The notes: a model not told the origin generated them from the letters alone. 64,000 nucleotides of DNA from Sphingobium limneticum (GCF_008710155.1 NZ_VYPZ01000005.1:236798-300797); one strand, 5' to 3'. Positions 54,969 through 64,000 are shown, counted from the stretch's first letter. Numbers and translations are program-made.

Positions 54969-56450
54969 ATGAACATCACACCCTTTGCCCGGTATCGTGC
55001 TGAATGGTGCAACGGCGCCGGTAGCGTGCGCCGCGATGTGCTTGCCGGTATGGTTGGCACTTTCGCGCTCATTCCCGAGGTTATTGCCTTTTCCTTTGTC
55101 GCCGGCATTGATCCCGAAGTCGGCCTTTTCGCATCTTTCGTGATCGGGATCGTCATCGCTATTGCCGGCGGCCGACCGGCGATGATCTCCGGCGCAGCTG
55201 GCTCGGTCGCACTAGTCGTAGCAGCTCTGGTTCACAGCCATGGCCTTCAGTACCTGCTTGCCGCGACGATCTTGGCTGGCATCCTTCAGATCGTCTTTGG
55301 CCTGCTCAAGCTGGACGTCCTGCTGCGGTTCGTGTCGCGGTCCGTCCGGACTGGCTTCGTGAACGCTTTGGCGATCCTGATCTTCTCGGCGCAAGTGCCG
55401 CAGATGCTGGGCGTAACCTGGCACACCTATGCGATGATCGCTGGCGGTCTCGGGATAATCTACCTGTGGCCCCGCCTGACGACGGCCATTCCGTCGCCGC
55501 TCATCTGCATCGTAATCTTGACGCTGATCAGCGTCGCTTTCCCGATGCCGGTTCACACCGTCGCTGACCTGGGTCGATTGCCTGCGTCGCTTCCTTCGTT
55601 CCATATTCCCGACTTCCCGCTCACCCTAGAGGCGTTTCGGATTGTGGCGCCCTACGCTTTCGCGATGGCGGCAGTTGGCCTGCTGGAATCGATGATGACC
55701 GCGAGCGTGGTCGATGAGCTCACTGAAACCACCAGTTCAAAGGCGCGGGAATGTACGGGTCTTGGCCTCGCTAACGTAGCTGCCGGCCTCTTCGGCGGCA
55801 TCGCGGGCTGCGGCATGATCGGTCAAACCGTCGGCAATGTGCGGTACGGTGGCCGAGGGCGCCTCTCGACCCTTGTTGCAGGCGTCTTCCTGCTGATCGT
55901 CATGGTTCCGCTGCGTCCTTGGATCGCTCAGGTGCCGGTTGCCGCGCTCGTCGCGATCATGATCATGGTGTCGATCAGCACATTCTCTTGGGGATCGCTG
56001 TCGGATCTTGCGCGACATCCCAAGGTCTCGGGGGTCGTCATGCTGGCCACGGTGGCGGTGACGGTTGCAACGCATGACTTGTCTGCCGGGGTCGCGGTCG
56101 GCGTGGTTCTCAGCGGCGTGTTCTTCGCCTTCAAAGTGACCAAGCTCATGCGCGTCGAAGAAGACTTTGATCCTCTGACCGACACGCGGACCTATATCGT
56201 CTCCGGCCAGATTTTCTTTGCCAGCGCCGAGATTTTCGCGGACCAGTTCGACCTGCGCGACACAGCGCGAAACGTCCGGATCGACCTGACAGCGGCACAT
56301 CTCTGGGATATCACGGCCGTGGGTGTGTTGGAGGACATCGTCACGAAGATGCGACGACACGATATACGGGTGGAATTGATCGGCCTCAACCAGGCCAGTG
56401 CGATCCTCGTCGACAGGCACGCACCAATTGTTCGCCAATCCACGGGCTGA
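54969..56450 (+). CDS. SulP family anion transporter
   Basis: A 493-residue SulP/SLC26-type inner-membrane transporter with about 10-12 hydrophobic segments between residues 25 and 390 and a C-terminal STAS domain (about 405-490, YIVSGQIFFASAEIFADQF and LTAAHLWDITAVGVLEDIV). ISGAAGSVALVVAALV is a SulP motif. Substrate may be sulfate, bicarbonate or another anion. The ATG at 54969 is preferred over an upstream frame that runs through the hairpins. Confidence 0.9.
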   Translation: MNITPFARYRAEWCNGAGSVRRDVLAGMVGTFALIPEVIAFSFVAGIDPEVGLFASFVIGIVIAIAGGRPAMISGAAGSVALVVAALVHSHGLQYLLAATILAGILQIVFGLLKLDVLLRFVSRSVRTGFVNALAILIFSAQVPQMLGVTWHTYAMIAGGLGIIYLWPRLTTAIPSPLICIVILTLISVAFPMPVHTVADLGRLPASLPSFHIPDFPLTLEAFRIVAPYAFAMAAVGLLESMMTASVVDELTETTSSKARECTGLGLANVAAGLFGGIAGCGMIGQTVGNVRYGGRGRLSTLVAGVFLLIVMVPLRPWIAQVPVAALVAIMIMVSISTFSWGSLSDLARHPKVSGVVMLATVAVTVATHDLSAGVAVGVVLSGVFFAFKVTKLMRVEEDFDPLTDTRTYIVSGQIFFASAEIFADQFDLRDTARNVRIDLTAAHLWDITAVGVLEDIVTKMRRHDIRVELIGLNQASAILVDRHAPIVRQSTG

Positions 56451-56634
56451 TGGTCTGCTTATGCCTATTATGATCGTCTGAGGTTCTGCAGCCGGAGCGG
56501 TTCAAATTCCGGTCGCTGCCGGGGGTTGCTCATTCCATTGAAACGCATGACGCGATCGGCGTTAGGAAAGATACGCATTGGTTTGATGCCCGGTGAATCG
56601 ATCAGCCCGCATCGTCGGAAGGCGCTATGTTGCC

Positions 56635-57504
56635 TCATTCGCGCTGGTTCGTTTCGCTCACCGGCCAGACACCGAGCAAATCGCCTGTCTTGGAATTCTC
56701 GACGCGCAACTCCGCGAAGTCGCCGATGATCATGCACTGCGGTCGTTCATGCAGCCCGGCCCGCTGGAAACATCGCACTGGTCCACCCGCCTCGGCTGAT
56801 TGGAGGCGGCCAGTGATCCGCAAGGCAAATCCGCGTACGGCATCAAAATCGTCCGGCGCCATCCGCTTGACGATGTCGAGCCTGCGCGCGCTCTTGCCCG
56901 CATCGTCTCCAATAAGGCGGGCAATCGCCAATTCGCCCTGGGCCTGACCAGACGGATCGGTGTTGATCGCGCCGGAAAGTGGGGTGGCAGGGCACTCTGG
57001 GGCCGTCGACCAAGGCCTGGCGATCCAGAAGCCCTCAAACGCGGCCTTGCCTTCCCCGGTCTCGGTGATTCCCCATAGTGCGCGTTCCCACCGCATGGGG
57101 TTGATCCACACGCGCAAAGTCGACTTTGCCTCGTCATACCGCCATCCGAACGGCGCAGTGCGTTCGCCCTCGACCGGTCCCTCGCAGCCGAACGGTAGCA
57201 TGAGATCGAAGCGCCGGCCCGCCGCTGCCTGCACCGCTTCCGGCAAGGGACGTGAAGCACTCGCCGCGTCGATCGCATCGGCGACTAGGTCGAGCAGTCC
57301 GGCTCGTTCCAGAGTGGGGGGCGGCGCAATGGCTGTTGGCGCAGGCGGCGCTTCGCCTTGAGGCGTCAGAGCGGCCGCCACTAGAGGCGCAGGTTCGGGA
57401 GCCGTCGCGCGACCGATCAGGAAGCCGCCGCCACCCACCAGCAGCACCGCGGCAAGCCCGCCGGCGATGGCCAATCGACTGGAATGGGGGGTCGGCTCTT
57501 GCAT
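56635..57504 (-). CDS. Membrane-anchored hypothetical protein
   Basis: A 289-residue protein with one N-terminal membrane helix (about residues 12-29, AIAGGLAAVLLVGGGGFLIG), a Pro/Ala-rich linker and a periplasmic domain of about 220 residues (MLPFGCEGPVEGERTAPFGW to GPVRCFQRAGLHE). Four cysteines could form disulfides. No named family. It is divergent from the DASS permease gene. Confidence 0.65.
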   Translation of the reverse strand: MQEPTPHSSRLAIAGGLAAVLLVGGGGFLIGRATAPEPAPLVAAALTPQGEAPPAPTAIAPPPTLERAGLLDLVADAIDAASASRPLPEAVQAAAGRRFDLMLPFGCEGPVEGERTAPFGWRYDEAKSTLRVWINPMRWERALWGITETGEGKAAFEGFWIARPWSTAPECPATPLSGAINTDPSGQAQGELAIARLIGDDAGKSARRLDIVKRMAPDDFDAVRGFALRITGRLQSAEAGGPVRCFQRAGLHERPQCMIIGDFAELRVENSKTGDLLGVWPVSETNQRE

Positions 57505-57603
57505 AAGCCCCTCCTAGCAAAGCATCTTCCGCTCTCCCACCCCGAAGACCATTGGTGCGTCTTTCGTTGACAGACGGCGGCCATAAACCGAGGCAGGGAA
57601 GCC

Positions 57604-58908
57604 ATGACGCTCGATCAACTTCTTACCCTCCTGGTTCTGGCGACGGTCGTCGCCGCGCTCATCTGGGACAAGGTGCGAGCCGATGTGGTGGCGCTGAGCG
57701 GGGCAGCCCTACTGCTGATAACGGGCGTGGTCAGGCCGGTCGAAGTGCAGAGCGCCTTTGCCAGCCCCGCAATCATGGCGCTCGCATCGCTGTTCGTCAT
57801 CGCCTACGCGTTGGAATTGAGCGGACTGCTGGACCGCGCGATTGTGTTGGGTGTCAACCTGTGCAAGCGCATGGGATCGAAAGGGATCTGGCTACTCCTC
57901 ACCATGATCGGCTGTGCCTCCTGCTTTCTCAACTCGACCCCCATCGTCGTGCTGGGTGCCCCCGTAATCCGTGACATCGCGCAGTCGCTGGGCCAGTCGC
58001 CCAAGCGCTATCTGATGCCGCTTTCCTACATCACCGTGCTGACTGGCTGCTGCACGCTCATCGGCACCTCGACTAACCTGCTTGTCGACGACATGGCGCG
58101 CGTCGCGGGACAACCCCGCTTCGGCTTCTTCGAGATCACGCCCGTGGGTCTGCCCGTCGCGATCGTCGGCGGCCTCTACCTTCTGCTGGTGAGCGGGCAT
58201 ATGCTCGCTCGGCCCGAGGAGGAGACGCAATCGCATCCCAAGGCGATCGACCCGCACGCGATTCATAGCGCTCAGGTCGGAGACGCCACGCTGTTTGCCG
58301 AGCCACGCATCCTGCATCCGCGCAAGGCCGCACTGGCCGCCGGAATATTCGTGGGCGTCATCGCGCTTGCCGCGTTGAACGTTGCGCCGATCGCCGCGAC
58401 CGCGCTGACCGGGGCCGTCCTGCTCATTCTTCTGCGCGTGATCAGCCCGGATGAGGCCTATGCCGGCCTCAAGCCCGAAATCCTTATCCTGATCGCCGGG
58501 ATGGTCGTGATCGGTATCGCCATGGACCAGAGCGGGCTGGCGTCGCAGGCGTCGGAACTGCTCATCGCCAGTGTGGAAGGGCTCAGTCCACTCGTCGCAC
58601 TCATCGTGCTCTACGGCGTCACCATGGTCCTGACCGAACTTCTCTCCAACGCCACGGTCGCGGTATTAGTGACGCCTGTCGCCGTCGCGCTGGCCGACAG
58701 TCTAGGGGTCAGCCCGCGTCCCTTCCTAATCGCCGTCATGATTGCAGCCAGCGCGGCTTTCGCCACCCCGTTTGGCTATCAGACCAACGTCATCGTTTAT
58801 CAGATGGCAGGCTACCGCTATATGGATTTTGTGCGCGTCGGGCTTCCGCTCAACTTCATCACTTTTGCCGTGGCCATCGTTGCGATCCAGGCGGCCTTTC
58901 CTTTCTAG
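57604..58908 (+). CDS. DASS/SLC13 family permease
   Basis: A 434-residue ion-transporter superfamily permease with about 11 hydrophobic segments. Family motifs are FLNSTPIVVLGAPV, IGTSTNLLVDD, ELLSNATVAVLVTPVA and FGYQTNVIVY, the two 'SNT' type Na+/substrate sites of DASS proteins. There are no RCK/TrkA domains. The substrate may be sulfate, phosphate or a dicarboxylate. Adjacent SulP suggests sulfate or a related anion. Confidence 0.88.
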   Translation: MTLDQLLTLLVLATVVAALIWDKVRADVVALSGAALLLITGVVRPVEVQSAFASPAIMALASLFVIAYALELSGLLDRAIVLGVNLCKRMGSKGIWLLLTMIGCASCFLNSTPIVVLGAPVIRDIAQSLGQSPKRYLMPLSYITVLTGCCTLIGTSTNLLVDDMARVAGQPRFGFFEITPVGLPVAIVGGLYLLLVSGHMLARPEEETQSHPKAIDPHAIHSAQVGDATLFAEPRILHPRKAALAAGIFVGVIALAALNVAPIAATALTGAVLLILLRVISPDEAYAGLKPEILILIAGMVVIGIAMDQSGLASQASELLIASVEGLSPLVALIVLYGVTMVLTELLSNATVAVLVTPVAVALADSLGVSPRPFLIAVMIAASAAFATPFGYQTNVIVYQMAGYRYMDFVRVGLPLNFITFAVAIVAIQAAFPF

Positions 58909-58940
58909 AGCCGACTTATCGGACGTTTTTGCTGAAAAAA

Positions 58941-59033
58941 TTAGAAAGCGCCGACGGCAAGGAGCAGCGCGAAAGTAAGCGCAACTGATGCGATTATGCT
59001 CCAGACGAAACCGGAGTCTAACTGTCGCTTCAT
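58941..59033 (-). CDS. 30-residue membrane peptide
   Basis: Reads MKRQLDSGFVWSIIASVALT, then ten hydrophobic residues ending AVGAF: a short basic head and one membrane helix. GGAG at 59041-59044 lies seven bases before the ATG and the gene starts 17 bases after the rodA stop on the same strand, so it is probably translated from the rodA transcript. No family known to me. Confidence 0.6.
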   Translation of the reverse strand: MKRQLDSGFVWSIIASVALTFALLLAVGAF

Positions 59034-59049
59034 AATCGTTCTCCAAAAG

Positions 59050-60174
59050 TCAGACAGCGAACGATCCAGTGCCGTTCAGGCGCGATCCGCCTACGTTCTC
59101 ACGGTGGATGGCCATAAGGATGCCGAGCAGGATCAGCACCGTCATCATCGCTGAGCCTCCGTAGGACATGAGTGGCAGCGGAATGCCGACGACCGGCGCC
59201 AGCCCCATCACCATGGCAAGGTTGATCGACACATAAAGGAAGATGGTGAAGGCCAGGCCGCAAGCCGTCAGTCGAGTGAAGATCGTGTCACCGGCGACAC
59301 CCAGGCGCCAGCCCCAGCGAATGAGATAACCGTAAGTCAACACGACGAAGAGGCCGCCCATGACGCCCCACTCTTCCGCCATTGTCGCGAAGATGAAATC
59401 GGTATGCGCTTCGGGCAGATAGGCTAGGTGGCTTTGGGTGCCATCAAGGAAACCCTTGCCGAACAGTCCGCCTGATCCGATCGCTATTTTCGATTGGGTA
59501 ATGTGATAGCCCGTGCCCAATGGATCGCCTTCCGGGTCCATGAACACCAGCACCCGGTTTTTCTGATAATCGTGCAGCATGCTCCATGCGACGGGGAGTG
59601 CGGCAAGAAGAGCGGCACCCGCTGTCAAGAACCAGCGTAGTCCGACACCGGCGAGAAAGATGACGAGCACGCTCGCCATGGAAATCATCATGGCGGTGCC
59701 AAGGTCGGGCTGGAGCATGACCAGCGCAGCGGGGACAGCGAAAAGGGCGATCGGCGCAACAAGCACCGATGGCGTGCTGACATAGATCGCCGGTAGCCGG
59801 TGAAAAAACTTGGCGAGGCTGAGCACGACCGCGATCTTCATAAACTCGGACGGCTGCAACCGTATAAAACCGAGGTCGATCCAGCGTTGCGCACCCATAC
59901 CGATTTTGCCGAACAGTTCGACGATCAGCAGCAGTACGAGCGTGACGCCGTATAGCGGATAGGCAATGTCCATCCAGCGGGCCACGGAGATGCGCGACAG
60001 AGCGAACATCAACCCGGACAGCAGTACAAAGCGAAGGCCCTGGTTGGAAGCCCAGGGCGAAATCGAGCCGCCAGCTGCGGAGTAGAGGGTAGCAAGACCG
60101 AACAGTACGATCGCCATCAATGTTGCCAGCATCCCCAAGGGAAGGGTGCGGATGGCTGCGGGGACGAGCGACAA
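59050..60174 (-). CDS. rodA: RodA/FtsW family glycosyltransferase
   Basis: A 374-residue SEDS-family protein with about ten membrane segments, which polymerises lipid II for cell elongation. Signatures are GAQRWIDLGFIRLQPSEFMKIA with the conserved Lys/Arg, LQPDLGTAMMI, and VVGIPLPLMSYGGSAMM. The gene is not in its usual mre/mrd cluster but beside nhaA, so it is likely an accessory copy carried by the element. Confidence 0.92.
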   Translation of the reverse strand: MSLVPAAIRTLPLGMLATLMAIVLFGLATLYSAAGGSISPWASNQGLRFVLLSGLMFALSRISVARWMDIAYPLYGVTLVLLLIVELFGKIGMGAQRWIDLGFIRLQPSEFMKIAVVLSLAKFFHRLPAIYVSTPSVLVAPIALFAVPAALVMLQPDLGTAMMISMASVLVIFLAGVGLRWFLTAGAALLAALPVAWSMLHDYQKNRVLVFMDPEGDPLGTGYHITQSKIAIGSGGLFGKGFLDGTQSHLAYLPEAHTDFIFATMAEEWGVMGGLFVVLTYGYLIRWGWRLGVAGDTIFTRLTACGLAFTIFLYVSINLAMVMGLAPVVGIPLPLMSYGGSAMMTVLILLGILMAIHRENVGGSRLNGTGSFAV

Positions 60175-60232
60175 CGCGGTAATGCTCCAGATACTGTCAT
60201 GGAGGGCGGCCTGCCGCCCGTCTTCGGGTGGG

Positions 60233-61417
60233 TCAGATTGCCGGTTTTGATCGTTCCGGTTGCGCCCAGCGTAAGATGGCGTAGCCGATAATTCCGGACA
60301 GAAATGAACCAGCCAGGATGCCGATCTTGGCTTCCGACTGGAGCAACGCTTCGCCGGGAAATGCCAAAAGCGTGATGAACAAGCTCATCGTGAAGCCGAT
60401 GCCGCACAGAAAGGCGACGCCGAGCATCTGTAGCCGGCTTGCATGAGCGGGCAGGTCCGCGAACCCCAAACGGATCGCAAGCATGGAAAACCCGAAGACG
60501 CCGATCACCTTACCCATCAGCAAGCCGAGCGCCACGCCCAGCGTGACCGGCGCAGCCAGTGCTTCGGCGGGCAGGCTCAGCACCGGGACGCCCGCATTGG
60601 CGAGGCCGAAAATCGGCACGATCAGGAAGCCAACCGGCAGATGCAGGAAATGCTCAAGCCGGTGCAGCGGACTTTTCGTTTCACTGTCCGGACGCGCAGG
60701 GGTCCGGTCCATTGGGATAGTCAAAGCCAGGACGACACCAGCCAGCGTCGCGTGAATGCCGGATCGGTAGACCAGCACCCATAGCAGGATACCCAGTAGC
60801 AGGTACGGGCTGAGACGACGCACCTTGAACCGATTGAGGGCGACCAGCGCGGCGACCACACCTCCCGCTGCGGCAAGGTCGATGACCGACAGGTCAGCCG
60901 TGTAGAAAAAAGCAATGATAACTACGGCGCCCAGATCGTCGATAATCGCCAGGGCCGTCAGGAATATCCGGAGCGACGCCGGCACACGGCTGCCAAGCAG
61001 CGAGATAACGCCAAGTGCGAAGGCGATATCAGTGGCTGCCGGAATGGCCCAGCCATGCACCGATGCGCCTTGGTTGAAAGCAACGTAAACAAGGGCAGGA
61101 GCGATCATCCCTCCGGCTGCTGCGATCCCTGGCAGGACACGCCTCGACCAGCTCGAAAGCTGGCCATCGAGCATCTCGCGTTTGATCTCCAGACCGACAA
61201 GCAGGAAAAAGACCGCCATCAGCGCATCGTTGATCCAGTGTCCCAGAGATAGCGGCCCGATATAGAGATGAAGCAGTGCTTCATATCCCGGGCCAAGCGG
61301 AGAGTTGGCGATGATAAGGGCTGCCGCTGCCGCGCCCATCAGGACGAGTCCAGCAGAAGATTGCGCATCCAGAAATCGGCGCAGGGCACTGGGATGGATG
61401 CGGTGATAGTCCGTCAT
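60233..61417 (-). CDS. nhaA: Na+/H+ antiporter NhaA
   Basis: A 394-residue NhaA antiporter with 12 membrane segments. The ion-binding aspartates Asp160-Asp161 are in [21 protein letters not shown] has the other conserved Asp; GFTMSLFIT near the end is typical. It exports Na+ or Li+ in exchange for H+. The leader to its start is structured (see the regulatory entry), and the gene is divergent from an OxyR-like regulator. Confidence 0.95.
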   Translation of the reverse strand: MTDYHRIHPSALRRFLDAQSSAGLVLMGAAAAALIIANSPLGPGYEALLHLYIGPLSLGHWINDALMAVFFLLVGLEIKREMLDGQLSSWSRRVLPGIAAAGGMIAPALVYVAFNQGASVHGWAIPAATDIAFALGVISLLGSRVPASLRIFLTALAIIDDLGAVVIIAFFYTADLSVIDLAAAGGVVAALVALNRFKVRRLSPYLLLGILLWVLVYRSGIHATLAGVVLALTIPMDRTPARPDSETKSPLHRLEHFLHLPVGFLIVPIFGLANAGVPVLSLPAEALAAPVTLGVALGLLMGKVIGVFGFSMLAIRLGFADLPAHASRLQMLGVAFLCGIGFTMSLFITLLAFPGEALLQSEAKIGILAGSFLSGIIGYAILRWAQPERSKPAI

Positions 61418-61500
61418 GCGGTCGGCCTTGGCTGTGGGTCGTCAGGGTTGAGGGTTGCTGGCCGCCCAAAAACACCCGCCAAAGCGAGCGACACAAACTG
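61418..61500 (-). promoter_or_regulatory. Structured leader of nhaA, riboswitch candidate
   Basis: On the nhaA strand the leader can pair CGGCC (in GGGCGGCCAGCAACCC) with GGCCG (in AGCCAAGGCCGACC), which masks the AAGG that would serve as ribosome site just before the ATG. Repeated ACCCU/GGGU pairs lie between. This fits a translation-controlling riboswitch such as the nhaA-I (Li+) type, but I could not confirm the consensus. Confidence 0.4.
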
Positions 61501-61558
61501 CCGAAGCTGCTGATATTCACAAAAGCGAGTACGAGGCAAATTGGAAGTTTCGTTGCTG

Positions 61559-61579
61559 CTTATAGCTACAGGCTATAAG
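61559..61579. promoter_or_regulatory. LysR-type palindrome in the nhaA/oxyR-like promoter region
   Basis: Perfect 8-bp arms, CTTATAGC and GCTATAAG, with a five-base spacer (CTATAGC-type T-N11-A box), nine bases before the regulator start. It is likely an operator of the LysR-type regulator acting on itself and perhaps on nhaA. Confidence 0.65.
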
Positions 61580-61587
61580 GCATAGGC

Positions 61588-62502
61588 ATGCCGACGTTAC
61601 AGCAGCTTCGATACCTGGTCGCGGTCGCCGACACGCTGAGTTTCAGCCGTGCTGCTCAAGCATGCCACGTCACTCAACCGACCCTTAGCCTTCAACTCAA
61701 GGAGCTGGAAGGCAGACTCAAAGCGCGCCTTGTGGAGCGGACGCGGGCACGGGTGCTCCTGACACCAGTGGGAATCGAAATCGCCCATCGGGCAAGACGC
61801 GTGTTGGCGGATGTCGACGACATAAAGGAAGTTGGCCGGCGCGACGAACAGGGAGGCCTTAAGGGCACGCTTCAAATGGGCGTCGTCCAAACCGTCGGTG
61901 CCTATGTTTTGTCCGTCGCGATGCCATCGCTTCGCGCATGTTACCCGGACACGCGCATTTTCGTCCGCGAGGATCGCCTGGAAAATCTCCCCTCGAAGCT
62001 CTCAGACGGCACGCATGATCTGCTGCTCTTGCCAGAAGCGATCAATCACCCGGATTTCACCAGCACTCCCCTGATTCGGGAGCCGCTCCAATTGGTCATG
62101 CCGACGGATCACCGGCTCGCCCAGCAGGCGGTGATTGATCCCGAAGCTATTGCAGGCGAGACGATATTGGTCATGGAGCGTGGACGTCGGCTCCATGATG
62201 AGATTGCTGCGCTCTGCAATGATTTTGGCGCGCTCCAGGCCCAGGATTACGCCGGGACGACGCTCGACACTCTTCGCCTCATGGTGACCACCGGAATGGG
62301 ACTGTCGCTGCTACCTGCGCTCTATGTCCGCTCGGATGTTCTGCGGGAGAAGCTGATTGTCGCACGGCCATTGTCGCGGCGGGCGCCTGTGCGTCAGGTC
62401 ACGATGGTATGGCGCAGTTCATCACCACGCAGCGATGCCTATCACCGCCTCGCTGCCACAATTGCGGAGACGTTGCTTCCGTGGGCGGAGAAGGAAGCTT
62501 AG
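61588..62502 (+). CDS. OxyR-like LysR family regulator
   Basis: A 304-residue LTTR with the OxyR layout: N-terminal HTH (LRYLVAVADTLSFSRAAQAC), linker helix and effector domain with a good OxyR match (TLDTLRLMVTTGMGLSLLPA). The cysteine at about 210 (DEIAALC) aligns with Cys208 of Escherichia coli OxyR, but the peroxidatic Cys199 position is Arg201, so it may not sense peroxide. It lies between nhaA and the fluoride transporter gene and may control them. Confidence 0.85.
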   Translation: MPTLQQLRYLVAVADTLSFSRAAQACHVTQPTLSLQLKELEGRLKARLVERTRARVLLTPVGIEIAHRARRVLADVDDIKEVGRRDEQGGLKGTLQMGVVQTVGAYVLSVAMPSLRACYPDTRIFVREDRLENLPSKLSDGTHDLLLLPEAINHPDFTSTPLIREPLQLVMPTDHRLAQQAVIDPEAIAGETILVMERGRRLHDEIAALCNDFGALQAQDYAGTTLDTLRLMVTTGMGLSLLPALYVRSDVLREKLIVARPLSRRAPVRQVTMVWRSSSPRSDAYHRLAATIAETLLPWAEKEA

Positions 62503-62559
62503 GCCCAAGCGCGTGGCGTCCCTTGATCTTTTCCGCTTCGCCCATCATACGGCGTACCA

Positions 62560-62623
62560 CGGTAATGGATTTCTGCCGGACCTTCGGGTCGAACCGCCCT
62601 GACAAGGGACGATGATTCCTACT
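62560..62623 (+). promoter_or_regulatory. Fluoride riboswitch (crcB motif)
   Basis: The sequence CGGTAATGGATTTCTGCCG (P1 hairpin with the GGNNATGG-type loop), then a hairpin closed by GGACC/GGTC, then GAACCGCC, and finally the conserved GATGATTCCTAC, follow the fluoride riboswitch consensus in order and spacing. It is 30 bases upstream of the ribosome site (AAGGAGG at 62641-62647) of a CLC-F gene, the classical target. Confidence 0.88.
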
Positions 62624-62651
62624 TGGCGCCGCAAGGCAGCAAGGAGGAATC

Positions 62652-63878
62652 GTGCGCGCGACTTTTCGCAACCTGTTCAGTATAATCAATGTGGCGGCCT
62701 TTCTCCGGGATCGACACGATCATGCGATGTCGGTCGTGCGCTGGACGCTGATCCTGGTTCCCCTGGCCGCGCTGATCGGCACGTTGTGTGCCGCATTCCT
62801 GTGGAGTCTGGATGCGGCAACACAGGCCCGTTTCGATCATCCCTGGCTTCTCTATCTTTTGCCGGCAGGTGGCGCGGCAATCGCCCTGCTCTACCATCGC
62901 ACCGGTAAGTCGGTCGAAGCGGGCAACAATCTGATCGTCGAGCAAATTCATGAGCCAGGGGGCGGCGTTCCCCTGCGAATGGCGCCGTTGGTCTTCATCG
63001 GTACTATCGCCACACATTTGTTCGGCGGAGCGGCAGGCCGCGAAGGCACAGCGGTGCAACTCGGCGGCAGCCTTGCAAGCGCTGCCGCCCGACTGTTCAA
63101 ACTTGACGCTCCGAGCATCCGCATCGTTTTGATGGCTGGGGTCGCTGCCGGCTTCGGGGCTGTTTTCGGCACGCCGCTAGCCGGCGCTGTGTTCGCGCTC
63201 GAAGTACTGGCGGTCGGCCGCATGGAATATAGCGGGATCTTACCGTGTCTGCTTGCCGCGCTGGTGGGCGACTGGACGTGCCATGCCTGGGGCATCCATC
63301 ACACGCCCTACCAGGTCAGTAGCATTACTGGAGGCGTGGGCGCTCTGATCGTCGAACCGCTGATTCTCGCCAAGGCGGCCGTAGCAGGGGTGGCATTCGG
63401 CCTGGCAGGACTCCTATTTGCCGAAGCCAATCACGCGCTCGGCGGGTTCCTCAAGGCTCGCATTCCCTATGGCCCTCTGCGGGCGGCCTTTGGCGGCATA
63501 TTGGTCATCGCGCTGGTCTGGATTTTTGGCACACGTGCCTATCTTGGTCTTGGCGTCTGGTCCGCCATTCCCGGAGACCCGACCATCGCTGGCTTCTTCA
63601 CCGGTCCTGCCGATCGGTGGAGCTGGGCGCTCAAGATGGTCTTTACGGTCGTGACCCTCAGCGCCGGCTTCAAGGGCGGCGAAGTGACGCCGCTATTCTT
63701 CATCGGGGCAGCACTCGGCAATGCGCTGGGTTGGCTGCTCGGCGCGCCGCTCGACCTTTTCGCCGGCCTTGGGTTCGTCGCCGTCTTTGCCGGCGCGGCC
63801 AATACACCGCTTGCCTGTACGATCATGGGTATCGAGTTGTTCGGGGCCACCCACGCGGTTCCGATCGCGGTGGTGTAG
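62652..63878 (+). CDS. CLC-F type fluoride/proton antiporter
   Basis: A 408-residue CLC-family membrane protein with about ten hydrophobic segments. The selectivity motif is [13 protein letters not shown] (residues 127-139) rather than the GSGIP of chloride CLCs, which marks the fluoride-specific CLC-F branch. [22 protein letters not shown] and the later AGAANTPLA are also family sites. The GTG start at 62652 has a strong AAGGAGG. A fluoride riboswitch precedes it, so it exports F- when fluoride is high. Confidence 0.92.
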   Translation: MRATFRNLFSIINVAAFLRDRHDHAMSVVRWTLILVPLAALIGTLCAAFLWSLDAATQARFDHPWLLYLLPAGGAAIALLYHRTGKSVEAGNNLIVEQIHEPGGGVPLRMAPLVFIGTIATHLFGGAAGREGTAVQLGGSLASAAARLFKLDAPSIRIVLMAGVAAGFGAVFGTPLAGAVFALEVLAVGRMEYSGILPCLLAALVGDWTCHAWGIHHTPYQVSSITGGVGALIVEPLILAKAAVAGVAFGLAGLLFAEANHALGGFLKARIPYGPLRAAFGGILVIALVWIFGTRAYLGLGVWSAIPGDPTIAGFFTGPADRWSWALKMVFTVVTLSAGFKGGEVTPLFFIGAALGNALGWLLGAPLDLFAGLGFVAVFAGAANTPLACTIMGIELFGATHAVPIAVV

Positions 63879-64000
63879 AGGGCGGTGACAAACCAGGCCA
63901 ATGTAACGCCAGCGATTTGCTGAGCGTGGCGGTTTAAAAACCAGCCATTGGATAGGTTGCTCCTTTTAAGGGGGGTGGCCGGGGATGTTTGCCGTGGAGA

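Noticed and set aside
1..64000. CRISPR arrays, rRNA genes, complete insertion sequences
   Set aside because: No regularly spaced direct repeats, no rRNA-like sequence and no transposase genes were seen.
63879..64000. Possible further gene at the right edge
   Set aside because: The last 120 bases contain no convincing start or domain; the window ends too soon to judge.

Overview
The window reads as a high-GC alphaproteobacterial chromosome of the order Sphingomonadales (Sphingobium/Sphingomonas-like; inferred from gene content and order, not from a database). Nothing here resembles an rRNA operon, a CRISPR array or a complete insertion sequence.

Bases 1-17.8 kb are ordinary core chromosome: the end of nrdA, then nrdB (class Ia ribonucleotide reductase) with a small DUF559 endonuclease gene wedged between them inside long inverted repeats; a DUF4160/DUF2442 pair; a glycine-zipper protein; a secreted-type nuclease; a truncated globin; RidA, an ArsC-like reductase, GlpQ, Rrf2, two MBL-fold hydrolases, MAPEG; the rpmF-plsX-fabH-ihfA-merR lipid/nucleoid block; the glyoxalase pair gloA-gloB; a SIMPL protein, a TPR protein and an alpha/beta hydrolase. 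The block ends at a tRNA-Leu(CAG) gene.

From 17.8 kb an integrative and conjugative element begins: a P4-type integrase directly beside the tRNA, an excisionase-like HTH protein, a full trb-type mating-pair-formation operon (trbB-C-D-E-J-L-F-G-I) with a CopG-like gene and a VirD4/TraG coupling protein (19.2-31.2 kb), and further on a DUF3363 relaxase, lytic transglycosylase, TraF peptidase, DUF736, ParB, DUF2958 and ArdC genes (41.3-51.2 kb). I saw no right-hand copy of the tRNA end, so the element probably runs past the window.

Between the coupling protein and the relaxase (31.4-41.3 kb) sits a defence-like cargo island: an MNT-HEPN fusion, a truncated Abi-family gene, an IetAS-type AAA ATPase/subtilase pair, a ComEC-like MBL-fold protein, and a compact five-gene locus holding three different TIR-family proteins, a caspase-like protease and a stand-alone SLOG-fold protein. 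The last locus is the best candidate for an undescribed system: it looks like a Thoeris-type nucleotide-signalling system with a caspase effector and a separate SLOG protein.

Bases 52.1-63.9 kb carry regulatory and ion-transport cargo: an RsbQ-like hydrolase with a PAS histidine kinase and a receiver protein, a SulP transporter, a DASS/SLC13 permease, an accessory rodA with a 30-residue membrane peptide, nhaA with a structured leader, an OxyR-like regulator that lacks the peroxidatic cysteine, and a CLC-F type fluoride transporter preceded by a fluoride riboswitch. Together the last group looks like a fluoride/cation stress cassette.
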